The notes under the pieces were generated by a model that ran no database searches, was not told the DNA's origin, and saw only the letters and a list, made by a program, of their open reading frames with translations. From assembly GCA_029879555.1 (NCBI GenBank), contig JAOUQB010000131.1, positions 1-6,788 of the forward strand: a stretch of DNA of 6,788 bases, read 5' to 3'. This document shows positions 6,196-6,788 of the stretch, piece by piece (the stretch's first letter is position 1; each line of letters opens with the position of its first letter). Both the position numbers and the translations under genes were made by a program. This DNA comes from Nitrospirota bacterium. Lineage in GTDB: Bacteria; Nitrospirota; Nitrospiria; Nitrospirales; UBA8639.

Positions 6196-6788
6196 TTAGG
6201 AGGATGCGGGGGCTGTAGGGTTCGCGGATGATTGAAGATTCAAGAGCTTGTCGATTTCTTCTTTGAAGGTTTCGTAAGGGAAGGCGCCAGGAATCACGAT
6301 CAGGTTGGGATTGTCTGGCACGTTGGTGGGGAAAATGACAAATGCCGGAGTCCCACGAATGCCTAAAGTGCCTGCGTCCTTCAGATCTTTTTCGATGTCA
6401 GGAAAATATTTATGGGTCTCCAGGCATTGCGAAAATTGCCCTTCCTTTAATTTGAGCTCGGTAGCCATTTGCTTCAGGTTTTCAGGGCTAAATTGGCCAT
6501 CACTGTTAAACAGGCGGTCATGCATGGGCCAATAGGCGTGTTGCTCTCCGGCGCACCGGGCGGCATCGGCGGCCCGAAGGGGGCTGCCTAAGCCACGCGG
6601 GAAGTCCCGATAGATGAAGCGGACTTTTCCGGTTTCAATGTATTCCGATAATAACTTTGGAAATGTTTCATGAAAAAATTTTTGGCAAAAATGACAGGTA
6701 AAATCGGAATATTCCACCAAGGTAATCGGGGCCTTCGGGTCGCCCCGTACCACATCGTCATCTTGGATCAAGAACTCAGGGGCCTTGG
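6196..6788 (-). CDS. DsbA-like thiol:disulfide oxidoreductase (thioredoxin fold), 5' end outside window
   Basis: The frame is open through the window edge, so the 196 visible residues lack the true N-terminus. A TTG at 6771 is in frame, but in-frame codons reading KAPEF continue upstream of it, so it is unlikely to be the start. The fold is the DsbA-like thioredoxin family: DPKAPITLVEYSDFTCHFC with the active-site pair CHFC (visible residues 31 and 34), RFIYRDFP on the second strand, an inserted helical domain with AARCAGEQHAYWPMHDRLF, and GIRGTPAFVIF with the cis-proline of GTP (145-147). Two further cysteines (about 78 and 121) sit where some relatives carry a second pair. Such proteins normally act in the periplasm, making or shuffling disulfides; a signal peptide or membrane anchor would be encoded beyond 6788. 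The tail is rich in Ala, Pro and Ser. It is the first gene of the leftward set, but a promoter candidate after it suggests partial independence. Confidence 0.9.
   Translation of the reverse strand, partial: KAPEFLIQDDDVVRGDPKAPITLVEYSDFTCHFCQKFFHETFPKLLSEYIETGKVRFIYRDFPRGLGSPLRAADAARCAGEQHAYWPMHDRLFNSDGQFSPENLKQMATELKLKEGQFSQCLETHKYFPDIEKDLKDAGTLGIRGTPAFVIFPTNVPDNPNLIVIPGAFPYETFKEEIDKLLNLQSSANPTAPASS

Noticed and set aside
1..6788. Search for mobile elements, CRISPR arrays, tRNA/rRNA and defence-type gene clusters
   Set aside because: No transposase, long terminal inverted repeats, regularly spaced repeats, tRNA-like cloverleaf or defence genes were seen. The DUF2726-like protein alone does not make a defence locus.

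Overview
This 6.8 kb window is an ordinary-looking, gene-dense bacterial chromosome segment of about 50% GC by eye. It carries housekeeping and small-molecule enzyme genes plus three poorly characterised proteins. There is no insertion sequence, phage gene, tRNA, rRNA or CRISPR array. The mix is a bacterial-type pyruvoyl-dependent arginine decarboxylase, a periplasmic-type DsbA-like protein, AnmK and an unusual conserved hypothetical. That would fit a Gram-negative bacterium, and Nitrospirota (a Nitrospira-like genome of moderate GC) is my best guess. The taxonomic call is from memory of gene style only and should be treated as weak.

Layout, left half (+ strand, then -): the window opens inside the last 43 codons of a gene whose tail looks like a GNAT acetyltransferase. 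Next comes anmK (anhydro-N-acetylmuramic acid kinase, peptidoglycan recycling), then a membrane-anchored DUF2726-like protein 31 bp downstream. These may be co-transcribed. A 206-residue uncharacterised protein converges on them from the other strand, with a small hairpin in the 25-bp gap. It is divergent from xthA (exonuclease III family AP endonuclease, + strand), with about 96 bp between them.

Layout, right half (all - strand, read right to left): a DsbA-like thiol oxidoreductase cut off by the window edge, a small four-cysteine zinc-ribbon protein, an NAD(P)-dependent aldehyde dehydrogenase, and the pyruvoyl-dependent arginine decarboxylase. A good sigma70-like promoter candidate lies between the DsbA-like and zinc-ribbon genes. 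This suggests that zinc ribbon plus aldehyde dehydrogenase form one unit (36-bp gap), possibly extending to the decarboxylase across a 170-bp leader. That leader contains two mutually exclusive short pairings. The decarboxylase converges on xthA, and a hairpin of 8 Watson-Crick pairs sits between them.

How the genes work together: only loose links can be drawn. AnmK recycles cell-wall sugar, XthA repairs DNA, and the decarboxylase makes agmatine, the usual entry to putrescine/spermidine synthesis. The neighbouring aldehyde dehydrogenase could oxidise an amine-derived or other aldehyde, but its substrate cannot be read from sequence. I see no convincing new multi-gene system. The items most worth a second look are the conserved orphan at 1980-2600, the membrane-anchored DUF2726 relative with a non-canonical core, and the leader of the arginine decarboxylase gene.
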